DNA from: Bacillota bacterium
GTDB taxonomy: Bacteria > Bacillota > Clostridia > Peptostreptococcales > Anaerovoracaceae
DNA length: 41,504 bases
Assembly: GCA_016284575.1 (NCBI GenBank)
Contig: JAEEPD010000202.1
Span: 1 to 41,504 of the forward strand
Reading direction: 5' to 3'
The notes below the pieces were generated by a model. The model made no database searches. It was not told the DNA's origin and saw nothing but the letters and a program-made list of their open reading frames with translations. Shown piece by piece: positions 16,071-25,367 of this stretch. Within the stretch, counting starts at the first letter, position 1. Each line of letters begins with the position of its first letter. The position numbers and the translations under genes are program-made.

Positions 16071-17615
16071 TTAGTCTTCGTAGATTACCCAGTTGTAAGC
16101 TTCGAGGTTCCACAGAGAGATGGAGGGGCTGAACTTGCAGCCTTCGATGTCGTCTCTGATACCGAAGATGGTGTCAACTTCTGCGAACGGCATGGTGTAT
16201 CTGATGTCGTAGATGTACTGGAGGGTTTCCTTGATCATGGTCTTTCTCTTTTCGAGGTCGTAGCACTGTTCAAGGTCATCCAGCATCTTGTCCAGCTTGT
16301 CATCGTTGTTTCCGATTCTGGAACCAAATGCGGAGTCGTAGATGATCAGGATGGAGGTAACTTCAGATGCGTTGCCGGAACGGATGGAAGCTTCCCAGGG
16401 CTTGCCGGATGCAGCAGGCTCACGGGCTGCCAGCTTGGAGGTCTCGATGTGAACATTGAAGCCGACCTTGTTCCAGAACTGCTGAACGATCTCAGCTGCA
16501 GTCTTGAACTCGCCGCCGGAAGCGATGTGGAGCTCGATCTCCATGCCTTCTACGCCGCACTCCTTAACAAGAGCAGCAGCCTTGTCGGGATCATACTCCC
16601 ACTTGCCGGTGCCGCCGCCGTAGATGGGGGTAGCGCCTTCAGTCTTGGAGGGGATGGGGCAGGTCATAACGGAAGCCTGTCCGTCGAAGGTAGCGTCGGT
16701 CAGAGCGTCAAGGTCGATTGCCAGGGACAGAGCCTCGCGGACTCTTCTGTCAGCGAACTTGGGGTTCTGCATGTTGAGGCATACGGTGTAGTACTTGTAT
16801 GCGCGGCCTCTTTCGATGTGATATCCGTCGAAGGAGTCAACACGGTCAGCGTCGTTGCCGTTGATGTAGAATGCCATGTCAGCTTCGCCGGTCTCGAGAG
16901 CGATAACTCTGGAGTTGGCTTCCTGTACGAATCTGATTTCGAATTCGGGGGTCTTGGCCTGTCCGCCGTACCAGGTATCGTTTCTTTCAAGAACGATGTT
17001 GGAACCGGTAGTCCAGCTCTGGAGCTTGTACGGGCCGGTGCCGATGGGCTCTCTCTGATAAGCGTCTGCGCCTACCTTCTCGTAGGTGGTCTTGTCAGCG
17101 ATGTAGGTTCTGCCGCCGCAAAGTACCTGCATAGCAGGGAAGTACGGATAGTTGAAGGCAAGAACTACTTCGTAGTCGCCGTTGGCATAGGAGTTGACAT
17201 CGTCATACCATGCCATGGTGGAGATAGCAGTGGAGTCAGTCTTGGTCTGTGCGAAGGAGAAGAGTACGTCTTCTGCGGTGAAGTCTTCGCCGTTGGAGAA
17301 CTTGACGCCCTCTCTGAGCTTGAACTTCAGGTGGAGGTCATCCAGCCATTCCCACTCAGTTGCCAGATCAGGATTGAAGGTGGCAGTATCATAGTCATAG
17401 TCCATCAGAGCAGAATAGATCAGTCTGTTGGGGATACCCTGAGCTACGGAGTTGGTTCTGGGTCCGAGGTGTGCGGGTTCTTCTTCGGTAACGACGATGA
17501 TTCTTTCCTTAACAGCCTTGTTGGAGTTTCCGTCGTTTCCGCCTTCGCCGCCGCAGGCTGCCAGCATTCCCATTGCCAGTACCAGGACGAGAAGAAGGGA
17601 TACAAATTTCTTCAT
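16071..17615 (-). CDS. ABC transporter substrate-binding lipoprotein, DppA/OppA type (SBP family 5)
   Basis: Captures the imported substrate outside the cell and delivers it to the DppBC permease. The 514-residue protein has a lipoprotein signal peptide with lipobox LAAC (Cys21), a Gly/Asn-rich tether, and the SBP_bac_5 core including WEWLDDLHLKFKLREGVKFS, FTAEDVLFSF and the late DRRVREALSLAIDLDAL. The start at 17615 is chosen because it gives a proper signal peptide and follows GGAAG. It has its own promoter and is the last gene of the dpp locus, usual for a protein needed in excess. Family 5 members bind peptides but also nickel, glycosides and amino-acid derivatives, so the ligand is open. 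Confidence 0.93.
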   Translation of the reverse strand: MKKFVSLLLVLVLAMGMLAACGGEGGNDGNSNKAVKERIIVVTEEEPAHLGPRTNSVAQGIPNRLIYSALMDYDYDTATFNPDLATEWEWLDDLHLKFKLREGVKFSNGEDFTAEDVLFSFAQTKTDSTAISTMAWYDDVNSYANGDYEVVLAFNYPYFPAMQVLCGGRTYIADKTTYEKVGADAYQREPIGTGPYKLQSWTTGSNIVLERNDTWYGGQAKTPEFEIRFVQEANSRVIALETGEADMAFYINGNDADRVDSFDGYHIERGRAYKYYTVCLNMQNPKFADRRVREALSLAIDLDALTDATFDGQASVMTCPIPSKTEGATPIYGGGTGKWEYDPDKAAALVKECGVEGMEIELHIASGGEFKTAAEIVQQFWNKVGFNVHIETSKLAAREPAASGKPWEASIRSGNASEVTSILIIYDSAFGSRIGNNDDKLDKMLDDLEQCYDLEKRKTMIKETLQYIYDIRYTMPFAEVDTIFGIRDDIEGCKFSPSISLWNLEAYNWVIYED

Positions 17616-17652
17616 TTTGGTCTTCCTTTCTTGAAAAGTCTGTGCGCATGAG

Positions 17653-17690
17653 ATGTGCCGTGGGCACATTCAGATATCGATATTTTAGCA
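17653..17690 (-). promoter_or_regulatory. Promoter and 5'-leader hairpin of the binding-protein gene
   Basis: On the minus strand an extended -10 TGCTAAAAT (17690-17682) is followed by the palindrome ATATCGATAT around the likely start point. The leader carries a perfect seven-base hairpin, ATGTGCC-GTG-GGCACAT (17653-17669), 38 bases before the start codon. Confidence 0.55.
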
Positions 17691-17761
17691 CCATACTTTA
17701 GTGTGGCATAATATCAATTTCCGCGTGATTAATAACACATCTGCATGAATTATATTAGGCT

Positions 17762-18742
17762 TTAGGCCTGAATATCATTGATCTCCCTTACCTTGTGGCA
17801 GGCCACGAAGTGTCCGGGGACGACCTCCTCAAGAGCAGGTGTCTTGTGGAAGCACTCTTCGGAGGCGAAGGGGCAGCGCTTAGCAAAGCGGCATTCGTCG
17901 CCGGGGTTGATGGGCGATGTGAGCTCGCCCTTGATGACCTTTCTTTCCTTCTTTGCACCGATCTCGGGGATAGGTACTGCAGAAAGAAGAGCCTTGGTGT
18001 AGGGGTGCAGTCTCTGGCGGAACATCTCCTCGGAGTCCGCGAACTCAACTGCACAGCCCAGGTACATTACCATAATGTCGTTGGAGATGTGGCGCACTAC
18101 CGACATGTCGTGGGTGATGAACATGTAGGTAAGGTTTCTCTCCTCCTGCAGATCCTGCATCAGGTTGATGATCTGAGCCTGAATGGAAACGTCCAGAGCG
18201 GATACGGGCTCGTCGCAGACGATGAACTTGGGGTTCAGGGCCAGGGCACGGGCTACGCCTATTCTCTGGCGGCGTCCGCCGTCCAGCTCGTGGGGGTAAG
18301 CGTTGGAAAGTCTTGCTGCCAGACCTACGGTGTCCATCAGCTGGCCTACTCTCTGAGCCAGCTCGTTGGAGTTCTTGGTCTCCTTGTAAATGAGCAGGGG
18401 CTCAGCGATCAGCTGGGATACGGACATTCTGGGGTTCAGAGAGGAGAAGGGATCCTGGAAGATCATCTGCATGTCTCTTCTGAGCTCCTTCAGCTGGGGC
18501 TTGGTGACATCGGAGATGTCCTTGCCGTCGAACCAGATCTTTCCGGAGGTCTTTTCGTGAAGGTGGATGACGGTACGGCCCAGTGTGGACTTGCCGCAGC
18601 CGGATTCGCCTACAACGCCCAGAGTCTGGCCTTCCTTGATGCTGAAGTTTACATGGTCTACAGCATGCAGATCGCCTCTGGGAGTCTTAAAGAATTTGGT
18701 AAGCTCCTCTACCTGGAGCATGGTCTTTTTATCTTCTGCCAT
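17762..18742 (-). CDS. Dipeptide/oligopeptide ABC transporter ATPase, DppF/OppF type
   Basis: One of two ATPases powering the importer. The 326-residue protein has Walker A GESGCGKST at 45-53, Walker B FIVCDEPVSALDVS and the C-terminal Opp domain with four cysteines (CRFAKRC...EEC...AC) typical of the iron-sulfur or metal-binding tail. The signature motif reads LDGGRRQR instead of LSGGQRQR; I have the impression that this variant occurs in other clostridial DppF proteins. It follows dppD by 12 bases with a GGAAGG site. Confidence 0.93.
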   Translation of the reverse strand: MAEDKKTMLQVEELTKFFKTPRGDLHAVDHVNFSIKEGQTLGVVGESGCGKSTLGRTVIHLHEKTSGKIWFDGKDISDVTKPQLKELRRDMQMIFQDPFSSLNPRMSVSQLIAEPLLIYKETKNSNELAQRVGQLMDTVGLAARLSNAYPHELDGGRRQRIGVARALALNPKFIVCDEPVSALDVSIQAQIINLMQDLQEERNLTYMFITHDMSVVRHISNDIMVMYLGCAVEFADSEEMFRQRLHPYTKALLSAVPIPEIGAKKERKVIKGELTSPINPGDECRFAKRCPFASEECFHKTPALEEVVPGHFVACHKVREINDIQA

Positions 18743-18754
18743 TTTCCTTCCTCC

Positions 18755-19717
18755 CTATTCAAACAGTCTGCATCTTACCAGATGGCCCGGTTCGATCTCT
18801 TTGGTGACCAGCTTTCCGCTTCTGCACTCGTCCTTTGCGTGGGGGCAGCGGTCTGCGAATACGCAGCCGTCGGGCAGATTTGCGGGATCCGGCATCAGGC
18901 CCTTGATGGGCTTGAGTCTGTGGGTCTTGGAGTTGAAGTTCGGAATGGAGCCGAACAGACCCTGAGTGTAGGGATGGCTGGTGTTGTTGTAAATGTGCTC
19001 CAGGGTGCCGTACTCGACGATCTCGCCTGCGTACATGATGGCTACCTTGTCGCAAACCTCTGCTACGATGCCCAGGTCGTGGGTGATCAGCAGCATGGAG
19101 GTGTTGAACTGCTTCTTAAGGTTATCGATCAGGTCCAGCACCTGCTCCTGAATGGTAACATCCAGAGCGGTGGTGGGCTCATCAGCCAGAAGCAGGGAGG
19201 GGTCGCAGGCCAGAGCCATAGCGATAACGATACGCTGCTTCATGCCGCCGGAGAACTGATGGGGATACTCGCCGGCTCTTGCGCCTTCGATTCCTACCAG
19301 CTCCATCATTTCCATAGCCTTGAGCTCGGCGTCTCTCTTGGAGAGATTCTGGTGGAGACGGATAACCTCAGCGATCTGATAGCCTACGGTCTCTACCGGG
19401 TTCAGAGCAGTCATTGGATCCTGGAAGATCATGGAGATCTGGTGTCCGCGGATGGAGCGCATCTCGTGCTCGGACTTCTTCATCAGGTCCTCGCCCTTGT
19501 AGATGATCTCGCCGCCGATGACCCTTCCGGGGGGATCCGGTACCAGACGCATGATGCCCAGAGCAGTGGTGGTCTTGCCTGCGCCGGTCTCGCCTACCAG
19601 GCCCAGGGACTCGCCCTCAGCGATCTGAAGGGAGATGCCGTTTACAGCCTTAACTGTTTCCTGGTCGGTAACATAATGTATGGTGAGATCCTTGATCTCA
19701 AGAATATTGTTTGCCAT
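18755..19717 (-). CDS. Dipeptide/oligopeptide ABC transporter ATPase, DppD/OppD type
   Basis: Second ATPase of the importer. The 320-residue protein has Walker [10 protein letters not shown] at 42-50, signature FSGGMKQR, Walker [15 protein letters not shown] and the Opp C-terminal domain with [14 protein letters not shown]. The GGMKQR form of the signature is normal for OppD. Spacing to dppC is 12 bases and a GGAGG site is present. Confidence 0.94.
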   Translation of the reverse strand: MANNILEIKDLTIHYVTDQETVKAVNGISLQIAEGESLGLVGETGAGKTTTALGIMRLVPDPPGRVIGGEIIYKGEDLMKKSEHEMRSIRGHQISMIFQDPMTALNPVETVGYQIAEVIRLHQNLSKRDAELKAMEMMELVGIEGARAGEYPHQFSGGMKQRIVIAMALACDPSLLLADEPTTALDVTIQEQVLDLIDNLKKQFNTSMLLITHDLGIVAEVCDKVAIMYAGEIVEYGTLEHIYNNTSHPYTQGLFGSIPNFNSKTHRLKPIKGLMPDPANLPDGCVFADRCPHAKDECRSGKLVTKEIEPGHLVRCRLFE

Positions 19718-19729
19718 TAGCTTACCTCC

Positions 19730-20614
19730 TTAGGACTTCAGACGCGGATCCAGAGCGTCGCGCAGACCGTCGCCCAGCAGGTTGAAGGCGAATACTGCAA
19801 GCATGATCGCCACACCGGGGAAGATTACGATGTACGCATGGTCTCTGATAACCTGTCTGCCGTTGGAAAGCATGGAGCCCCACTCGGGAGTAGGAGCCGG
19901 AACGCCCAGACCGATAAAGGACAGACCGGAGATGGACAGTATGGAGGCTGCGATGCTCATGGAGATCTGTACGATGATGGGTGCCAGAGCGTTGGGCAGT
20001 ACATACTTGGTGATGATGCGGAAGTCGGAAGCGCCGGTGGCTCTTGCGGCTTCGATGTATTCCTGGTCTCTGATGGTGATTACAGAGGAACGGCAGATAC
20101 GGGAGAAGCCTGCGATGGAGCTGATACCCATGGCGAATATCAGTACGTAGATGCTGCTTCCGAAGGCCGCTACTATGGAGATGCCCAGCAGGGTGCTTGG
20201 GATGGCCATCAGTACGTCCATGATACGCATCAGGATGTTGTCGGTGACGCCGCCGTAGAAACCTGCGATGCAGCCTACGATGGTGCCCAGAATGCAGGAT
20301 ACGGCCACAGCGGAGAGGGAGATCTCAAGGGAGGTCCTTGCGCCCCAGACCATTCTGGTGAGTACGTCACGGCCCAGCTCGTCGGTGCCGAAGATGTGCT
20401 CAGCATTGGGATGGCAGTATCTGTTGGACAGATCCTGAGAGTAGTAGTCCTCGCCTACCAGCTGTGCGGGGAACAGAGCGCAGATCAGGAACATCACGAT
20501 GATGAGAAGACCTACGATGCCGCCCTTATTTTTCTTGAACCGTCTGACGAAATCGCCGAACTGGCTCTTTTTCTTCATGGAGATTGCATCTGCAGTTGAC
20601 ATTTCTTTTGACAT
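19730..20614 (-). CDS. Dipeptide/oligopeptide ABC transporter permease, DppC type
   Basis: Membrane subunit of the importer. The 294-residue protein has a cytoplasmic basic N-terminus (FVRRFKKNKGG), a first span, an extracellular loop with HIFGTDELGRDVLTRMVWGARTS (a DppC/OppC signature), and five further spans enclosing the EAA loop around EYIEAARATGASDFRIITKY. It follows dppB by one base. Confidence 0.95.
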   Translation of the reverse strand: MSKEMSTADAISMKKKSQFGDFVRRFKKNKGGIVGLLIIVMFLICALFPAQLVGEDYYSQDLSNRYCHPNAEHIFGTDELGRDVLTRMVWGARTSLEISLSAVAVSCILGTIVGCIAGFYGGVTDNILMRIMDVLMAIPSTLLGISIVAAFGSSIYVLIFAMGISSIAGFSRICRSSVITIRDQEYIEAARATGASDFRIITKYVLPNALAPIIVQISMSIAASILSISGLSFIGLGVPAPTPEWGSMLSNGRQVIRDHAYIVIFPGVAIMLAVFAFNLLGDGLRDALDPRLKS

Positions 20615-20615
20615 A

Positions 20616-21590
20616 CTATGCCTCCTTTGCAGCTGCAGCGGGAGCTGCCTTGGCCTTCTTGACCTTTACATACTGAGATCTGATACGCGGATCGATGAAT
20701 GCATAGAGGATATCTACGATCAGGTTGGCTACCGACATGGTCAGCGCCAGGAAGAGCACGCCGCCCTGTACCTGAGGAGCATTCTTGAGGTTGATGGAGT
20801 CGATCAGCAGCTTGCCGAGGCCGGGGATGGCGAATACCATCTCGGTGATGGAGGAGCCGCCCAGCATTCTTCCGAACTGCATACCTACTACGGTAACGAT
20901 AGGAATAGCAGCGTTCTTAAGAGCATGTCTCCAGATAACTACGGATTCCTTCTGACCCTTTGCTCTGGCGGTTCTGATGTAGTCCTGACGGATAGCCTCC
21001 AGCATGTTGGAGCGGGTCATACGCATGATAGAGGATGCGGAGTGGAGACCCAGAGTGAGTGCAGGCATTATCCAGTGCTTCCAGGTCTTGAAGCCTGCTG
21101 CAGGCAGCCAGCCCAGCTTGACGGAGAACAGAAGCATCAGCATCAGTCCCAGCCAGAAGGTAGGCATGGATACGCCGATCATTGCGATAAAGCGGCAAAT
21201 GTTATCCCAGAGGGAGTACTGCTTTACCGCAGAGATAATACCTGTCGTAAGACCTAATATACTCGACACGACTACGCTGAAAAACGCGAGTTTAAAAGTG
21301 GTCGGGAAACGGGTAAGGATCTCTTCAGTTACAGGCTTCTTGGTGTTGTAGGAAATACCAAGGTCGCCCTTGAGGGCCTTACGGACATAGTTGAAATACT
21401 GAATCCAGAATGGCTTATCAAGGCCGTTCTCAACACGGAACGCTTCCTTGTCCTCTGCGGTAGCCATATCGCCCAGGATATAGTCTTCCGCATTGCCGGG
21501 GGAGAAGTACATCATGGAGAATACCACCAGTACAACGCCCAGCATTACCGGGATAAGCATCAGGATTCGTCTGCCAATGAATTTAAGCAT
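20616..21590 (-). CDS. Dipeptide/oligopeptide ABC transporter permease, DppB type
   Basis: Partner permease. The 324-residue protein starts MLKFIGRRILMLIPVMLGV, the usual DppB opening, has six spans, the GLDKPFWIQY loop motif and the EAA loop RQDYIRTARAKGQKESVVIW. A longer frame to 21692 exists, but the start at 21590 is supported by GGAGG and by homology. It is the first gene of dppBCDF and diverges from lysR. Confidence 0.95.
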   Translation of the reverse strand: MLKFIGRRILMLIPVMLGVVLVVFSMMYFSPGNAEDYILGDMATAEDKEAFRVENGLDKPFWIQYFNYVRKALKGDLGISYNTKKPVTEEILTRFPTTFKLAFFSVVVSSILGLTTGIISAVKQYSLWDNICRFIAMIGVSMPTFWLGLMLMLLFSVKLGWLPAAGFKTWKHWIMPALTLGLHSASSIMRMTRSNMLEAIRQDYIRTARAKGQKESVVIWRHALKNAAIPIVTVVGMQFGRMLGGSSITEMVFAIPGLGKLLIDSINLKNAPQVQGGVLFLALTMSVANLIVDILYAFIDPRIRSQYVKVKKAKAAPAAAAKEA

Positions 21591-21720
21591 AAGTTGAGTC
21601 CTCCAAATGATTGCTGCTAAGGCTTTCGCCCAAAGGGTAAAGATGACTTTTACCCTTATAAAAAAGATATAGATATTATTACATGCAGACATAGTTTTTT
21701 GAAATGCCTTGATTAGGTTT

Positions 21721-21810
21721 ATTAATGCAATCGTGTAATCATTCGGCTAAATTTATCTTGAATTCATATCAATTTCGTAATATAATAATGCTGGAATGGC
21801 ATTAATCTGC
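21721..21810. promoter_or_regulatory. lysR promoter and candidate LysR operator region
   Basis: A plus-strand promoter TTGAAT (21758-21763), 17 bases, TATAAT (21781-21786) drives lysR. Inverted copies ATTAATGC (21721-21728) and GCATTAAT (21799-21806) flank it, and CATTAATCTGC (21800-21810) recurs with one change upstream of the hydrolase operon. These are plausible LysR binding sites serving both lysR and the divergent dpp genes. Confidence 0.55.
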
Positions 21811-21827
21811 GTGAGGGGGATAGAACG

Positions 21828-22754
21828 ATGTCAAGCATGCTTAGATTAAAGTATTTTGTGAGCCTTGCAGACAATCTGAGCTTTACCAAGGCTGCACAGG
21901 AATGCTTCATAGTACAGACTGCCATGAGCCGTCAGATAGCGGCGCTGGAGGCGGAGCTGGGAGTGCAGCTTTTCGTAAGGAATACAAGGACCGTGGAGCT
22001 TACAGAGGCGGGCAAGGAATTCTACAGCTTTGCGGTGAGCGCTCTTAATGACTACAACAGAGGTGTAGAGCGGGCCAAGATGGTCTCCGCCAGCTACGAC
22101 TGGACCCTCAAGATAGGCATAGGCCCTCAGGAGCATCTGCTGCTGGAGCCCCTGCTGTCTCAGTTCATAGAACTGTATCCGCAGACTGCGGTCATAGTTG
22201 ATCAGATGGGCTACCGGAACCTGCAGAAATACTACAGGGAGGGGGCATATGACATCATCTTAGGCCACAGAAAAAGGCTGCCGGAGTTTGATGACGCAAA
22301 CAGGATAGAGTTTCCCGGCATCAAGTGGGGCATAATCCTCTCTGAGAAGAATCCGCTGGCTGAAAAGGAAGACATCATGCCGGAGGACATGTCGGGACAG
22401 ACCTTCGTGAGCATGACCTCCATAAACATGGAGCAGTTCGAGGAGGCTGTACACCAAAGCTTCCCGGGCTCCAAGTTCATCAGCGCCAATTCCATACCGC
22501 TTAAGTACATGTTCGTGCGCATGAACATGGCCATCGCTTATATGCCCGGCTTTCTTGCCAAGGACATGCCCAGCGGCATAGTCTTCAGGGAAAGCAGCTG
22601 GATGAATGAACCCCTTAAGGATGATCTGGAATTCGACATGGTCTACAGGGTGACCGCCCACGAAAGGCGGGCCCAGGCGGAATTTATAAGGATCGCGTCG
22701 GATTATCTCACCAGCGGGGGAGACAAGCCCTGGATGCACACCCAAAGAGAGTAG
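21828..22754 (+). CDS. LysR-family transcriptional regulator
   Basis: Senses a small effector and controls neighbouring genes. The 308-residue protein has the N-terminal winged helix-turn-helix (1-60, LRLKYFVSLADNLSFTKAAQ, then a QTAMSRQIAALEAELG recognition helix) and a two-lobed effector domain (about 90-295). GAGGGGG precedes the start. It lies between the divergent dpp importer and the convergent hydrolase operon and ends at a terminator shared with the latter. I infer that it regulates both. Confidence 0.93.
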   Translation: MSSMLRLKYFVSLADNLSFTKAAQECFIVQTAMSRQIAALEAELGVQLFVRNTRTVELTEAGKEFYSFAVSALNDYNRGVERAKMVSASYDWTLKIGIGPQEHLLLEPLLSQFIELYPQTAVIVDQMGYRNLQKYYREGAYDIILGHRKRLPEFDDANRIEFPGIKWGIILSEKNPLAEKEDIMPEDMSGQTFVSMTSINMEQFEEAVHQSFPGSKFISANSIPLKYMFVRMNMAIAYMPGFLAKDMPSGIVFRESSWMNEPLKDDLEFDMVYRVTAHERRAQAEFIRIASDYLTSGGDKPWMHTQRE

Positions 22755-22801
22755 CATAAGCCAGTCGGAAGGCAGCTCCTCGCCGCGCGAAAACGCAAAA
22801 C

Positions 22802-22844
22802 AAAAGCCCCGGACCTCAGGCATTCCCTGAGTCCGGGGCTTTTT
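22802..22844. terminator. Bidirectional terminator between lysR and the hydrolase operon
   Basis: AAAAGCCCCGGA pairs with TCCGGGGCTTTT, continued by a CTCAGG/CCTGAG inner stem with one bulge. Confidence 0.9.
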
Positions 22845-22883
22845 CGGCTTTTTACTAAGGAGTAAAGCCTGTCTGTTCAGTTT

Positions 22884-23723
22884 TTATGCTTCCAGAGTGT
22901 CGCAGGTGTCGGGACGTCTGTTGTGCAGCTGACCGATGGATCTTCTAACCTCTTCGATATAGTCAAGATCGATGTCGGCATAGATGATGCCTGTGCGCTC
23001 CTGGGCTCTTGCGATAACCTTGCCCCAGGGATCAACTACCATGGATTCGCCGAAGCTTGCGGCAACGGGACCGCCGTACTGGCCGGCAGCCACCATGTAG
23101 CAGCCGTTCTCCAGAGCTCTTGCTCTGAGCAGCACTTCCCAGTGGTCCTTACCGGTGACCATGGTGAAGTTTGCGGGGTTGAACAGCAGCTGAGCTCCCA
23201 TGAGGGTCATCTTTCTGAAGAGCTCGGGGAAGCGGATGTCGTAGCAGATGGCCAGGCCAAGCTTACCAAGCTCGGTGTCAACGACTACCACCTCGCTGCC
23301 GGGCTTGCAGCGGGAGGATTCCTTTGCAACGTGGCCGCTGGGAAGGGTCACATCGAAGGGATGGATCTTGTGATATTCAGCTATGACTTCGCCCTGGGGA
23401 TCCACAACGAAGGTGGTGTTGTAGGTCCTGGGATCCTCGGGGTTCTCGGTCTGGATACCGAAGGAACCGCAGTGGATGTAAACGCCGTGCTCCTTGGCCT
23501 TCTGCTGGAAGAGCCTGAGTGTGGGGCTGTCCTCTCTGGTCTCGGGGGAGGGAGCGTTGTCGTCCTGTCCGCCTCTTCTTCTGGAAACGGCCTCGGGGAA
23601 GGAGATGAGCTTTGCGCCTCTTGCAGCGGCCTCGTCGATGGAGTCTGCAATGAACTTCCAGTTAGCCTCTCTGTCGGTGCCGGAATTGGTCTGAACCACG
23701 GCAATCATGTATTTCTTGATCAT
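22884..23723 (-). CDS. Nitrilase-superfamily carbon-nitrogen hydrolase (copy 2)
   Basis: Hydrolyses a C-N bond such as an amide or carbamoyl group. The 279-residue protein has the catalytic triad Glu44 (SFPEAV), Lys119 (EYHKIHPFD) and Cys160 (CYDIRFPEL), the last being typical of the omega-amidase/Nit branch. An insertion rich in Arg and acidic residues after Glu44 (RRRGGQDDNAPSPETRED) may shape the substrate pocket. It is the last of six genes read leftward, 18 bases after the first nitrilase, and ends at a terminator. True nitrile hydrolysis is less likely than amide hydrolysis given the motif. Confidence 0.92.
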   Translation of the reverse strand: MIKKYMIAVVQTNSGTDREANWKFIADSIDEAAARGAKLISFPEAVSRRRGGQDDNAPSPETREDSPTLRLFQQKAKEHGVYIHCGSFGIQTENPEDPRTYNTTFVVDPQGEVIAEYHKIHPFDVTLPSGHVAKESSRCKPGSEVVVVDTELGKLGLAICYDIRFPELFRKMTLMGAQLLFNPANFTMVTGKDHWEVLLRARALENGCYMVAAGQYGGPVAASFGESMVVDPWGKVIARAQERTGIIYADIDLDYIEEVRRSIGQLHNRRPDTCDTLEA

Positions 23724-23741
23724 TTTATAGCCTCTTTCTTC

Positions 23742-24581
23742 CTACTTTACCATGCCTGTGGGTTCTTTTTCGAGTCCGGGATAGACGTCAGGACGTCTGT
23801 TGGACAGGGTTCCGAGCATCATGGCGCACTGATCTGCATAATCCAGATCGATGTCGCCGTAAACGATGCAGGGCTTCTCCTGAGCTCTGGCAATTACCAG
23901 GCCCCAGGGGTCTACGATCATGGAGTTGCCGAAGCAGGGGCCGCCATACTGAGCGGCTGCGATAACGTAAGCGCTGTTCTCCAGAGCTCTGGTCCTCTGC
24001 ATAACTTCCCAGTGGTCCTTGCCGGTGGTCATCATGAAGGCTGCTGCGGTGATGAACACCTGAGCGCCCTGCATGGCCATTCTTCTGTAGAGCTCAGGGA
24101 AGCGGATGTCGTAGCAAAGGGACAGGCCGATCTTGCCCAGCTCGGTGTCGACAACGACGATCTTGTCGCCGCGGACGGTGGTCTTGGATGCGTCGAATAC
24201 TCTGCCGTCGGGGAGGACTACGTCGAAGGGATGGAGCTTGACGTACTTTGCGATCTGCTTTCCGTCAGGTCCGAACATGAAGGTTGCGGTGTTGACTCTG
24301 GTCTCTCCGGGGATCTCAAGAGGAATACTGCCGCCGACTACATAGATGCCGTGCTCCTTGGCCTTTGCAGCCAGAGTGGTGCATGCGGGACCGTCGGGTC
24401 TTTCTTCTCTCTTGACACCCTCCTGGGGCTTTCCTGCGATCAGGAAGTGCTCGGGCAGGGATACCAGCTTGGCGCCGTTCTTTGCAGCTTCATCGATGGC
24501 GTTGCAGGCGAACTCCAGGTTCTTTTCCTTGTCTGCGCCGGAGCTCATCTGAACGGCAGCGACTTTATACTGTCTGGTCAT
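23742..24581 (-). CDS. Nitrilase-superfamily carbon-nitrogen hydrolase (copy 1)
   Basis: A second amidase-type enzyme of the same length (279 aa), clearly paralogous to its downstream neighbour but diverged over most of its length. The triad is Glu44 (SLPEHFL), Lys115 (KYVKLHPFD) and Cys156 (CYDIRFPEL). Retention of two different copies suggests two amide-bond steps or two related substrates. The gene follows the RraA-like gene by 12 bases and has a GGAG site. Confidence 0.92.
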   Translation of the reverse strand: MTRQYKVAAVQMSSGADKEKNLEFACNAIDEAAKNGAKLVSLPEHFLIAGKPQEGVKREERPDGPACTTLAAKAKEHGIYVVGGSIPLEIPGETRVNTATFMFGPDGKQIAKYVKLHPFDVVLPDGRVFDASKTTVRGDKIVVVDTELGKIGLSLCYDIRFPELYRRMAMQGAQVFITAAAFMMTTGKDHWEVMQRTRALENSAYVIAAAQYGGPCFGNSMIVDPWGLVIARAQEKPCIVYGDIDLDYADQCAMMLGTLSNRRPDVYPGLEKEPTGMVK

Positions 24582-24593
24582 TTTTGTTCTCCT

Positions 24594-25292
24594 TTACTTC
24601 TTCCAGAAATCGGGAGCGAGCTCGCCGCTTCTGAGGGCATTGATGATGTCCTGGATCTTGGCTTCTTCCAGAACCTTTACGGAAGGTCTGCCGGATGCGG
24701 GCAGGGGCTGGCCGGATTCATAGGCAGCTCTCATCTTGGCTTCTCTTGCAGCCATGGCTTCTGCTCTTTCGAGCATCTCCTCATAGCCTTCAGAGGGCAT
24801 TACTACAAGGCCGTCGCAGTCGCCGAGGATGATGTCTCCGGGGTGAACAACGGCGCCGCCGCAGCAGACGTCGATCTGGGTCTCACCGGTGATGCCCCAG
24901 CAGTTGCAGGTAACGGCGGAGAGGCCGCTGCAGAATACGGGGAAGTCCTCGAAGGTGCGGATGTAAGCGGAGTCGGTGGCCATGCCGTCGATGACAAAGC
25001 CTGCCAGGCCCTTTGCTCTTGCGCCGCGGGCTACGAATTCGCCAACGGGAGCGTAGATGTCGTCCCCTGCTCTGTCGATAACGATGACGCTGCCTTCAGG
25101 TGCATCCTCAATGGCCTTGAACATGGCATAGTGGTCCTTGCCATAGGTCTTGACGGTGTATGCGGGGCCGCAGATCTTGGAGTTGGGGTTGATGGGCTTG
25201 ATCTTGGGCGCCATGAAGCGGACACCGATGAAGTGGCCGTAGGCGGCGGGATCAGTCTTCATAAATCTTGCTTTTAATTCTTCAGTCCACAT
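24594..25292 (-). CDS. RraA-like protein with altered aldolase site
   Basis: A member of the RraA/4-hydroxy-4-methyl-2-oxoglutarate aldolase fold (232 residues from the ATG at 25292). It shows the family landmarks CGPAYTVKTY, PVGEFVARGARAKGLAGFVIDG and HPGDIILGDCDGLVVMPSE. In characterised aldolases the motif after the beta strand is DGxxRD, with Arg and Asp acting on pyruvate enolate and metal. Here it is DGMATD (102-107): the Asp remains but the Arg is Thr106. Activity, if any, is therefore probably not the standard retro-aldol. The longer frame to 25340 is rejected because AAAGG and homology favour 25292. Confidence 0.85.
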   Translation of the reverse strand: MWTEELKARFMKTDPAAYGHFIGVRFMAPKIKPINPNSKICGPAYTVKTYGKDHYAMFKAIEDAPEGSVIVIDRAGDDIYAPVGEFVARGARAKGLAGFVIDGMATDSAYIRTFEDFPVFCSGLSAVTCNCWGITGETQIDVCCGGAVVHPGDIILGDCDGLVVMPSEGYEEMLERAEAMAAREAKMRAAYESGQPLPASGRPSVKVLEEAKIQDIINALRSGELAPDFWKK

Positions 25293-25367
25293 GATAATTT
25301 GCCTTTCTGTCTGCCGCATCCTCAGAAGGATGTCCGGCATGCTTTATAGTCTATTAACGATTAACGA

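Noticed and set aside
16053-17651. A 532-codon open frame on the plus strand
   Set aside because: Antisense to the lipoprotein gene with its clear lipobox and family motifs.
17795-19720. A 641-codon open frame on the plus strand
   Set aside because: Antisense to the two Dpp ATPase genes, which have complete ABC motifs.
22923-25277. A 784-codon open frame on the plus strand
   Set aside because: It is antisense to two nitrilase genes and the RraA-like gene, has no ribosome site and no recognisable domain, and arises from the codon bias of the real genes.
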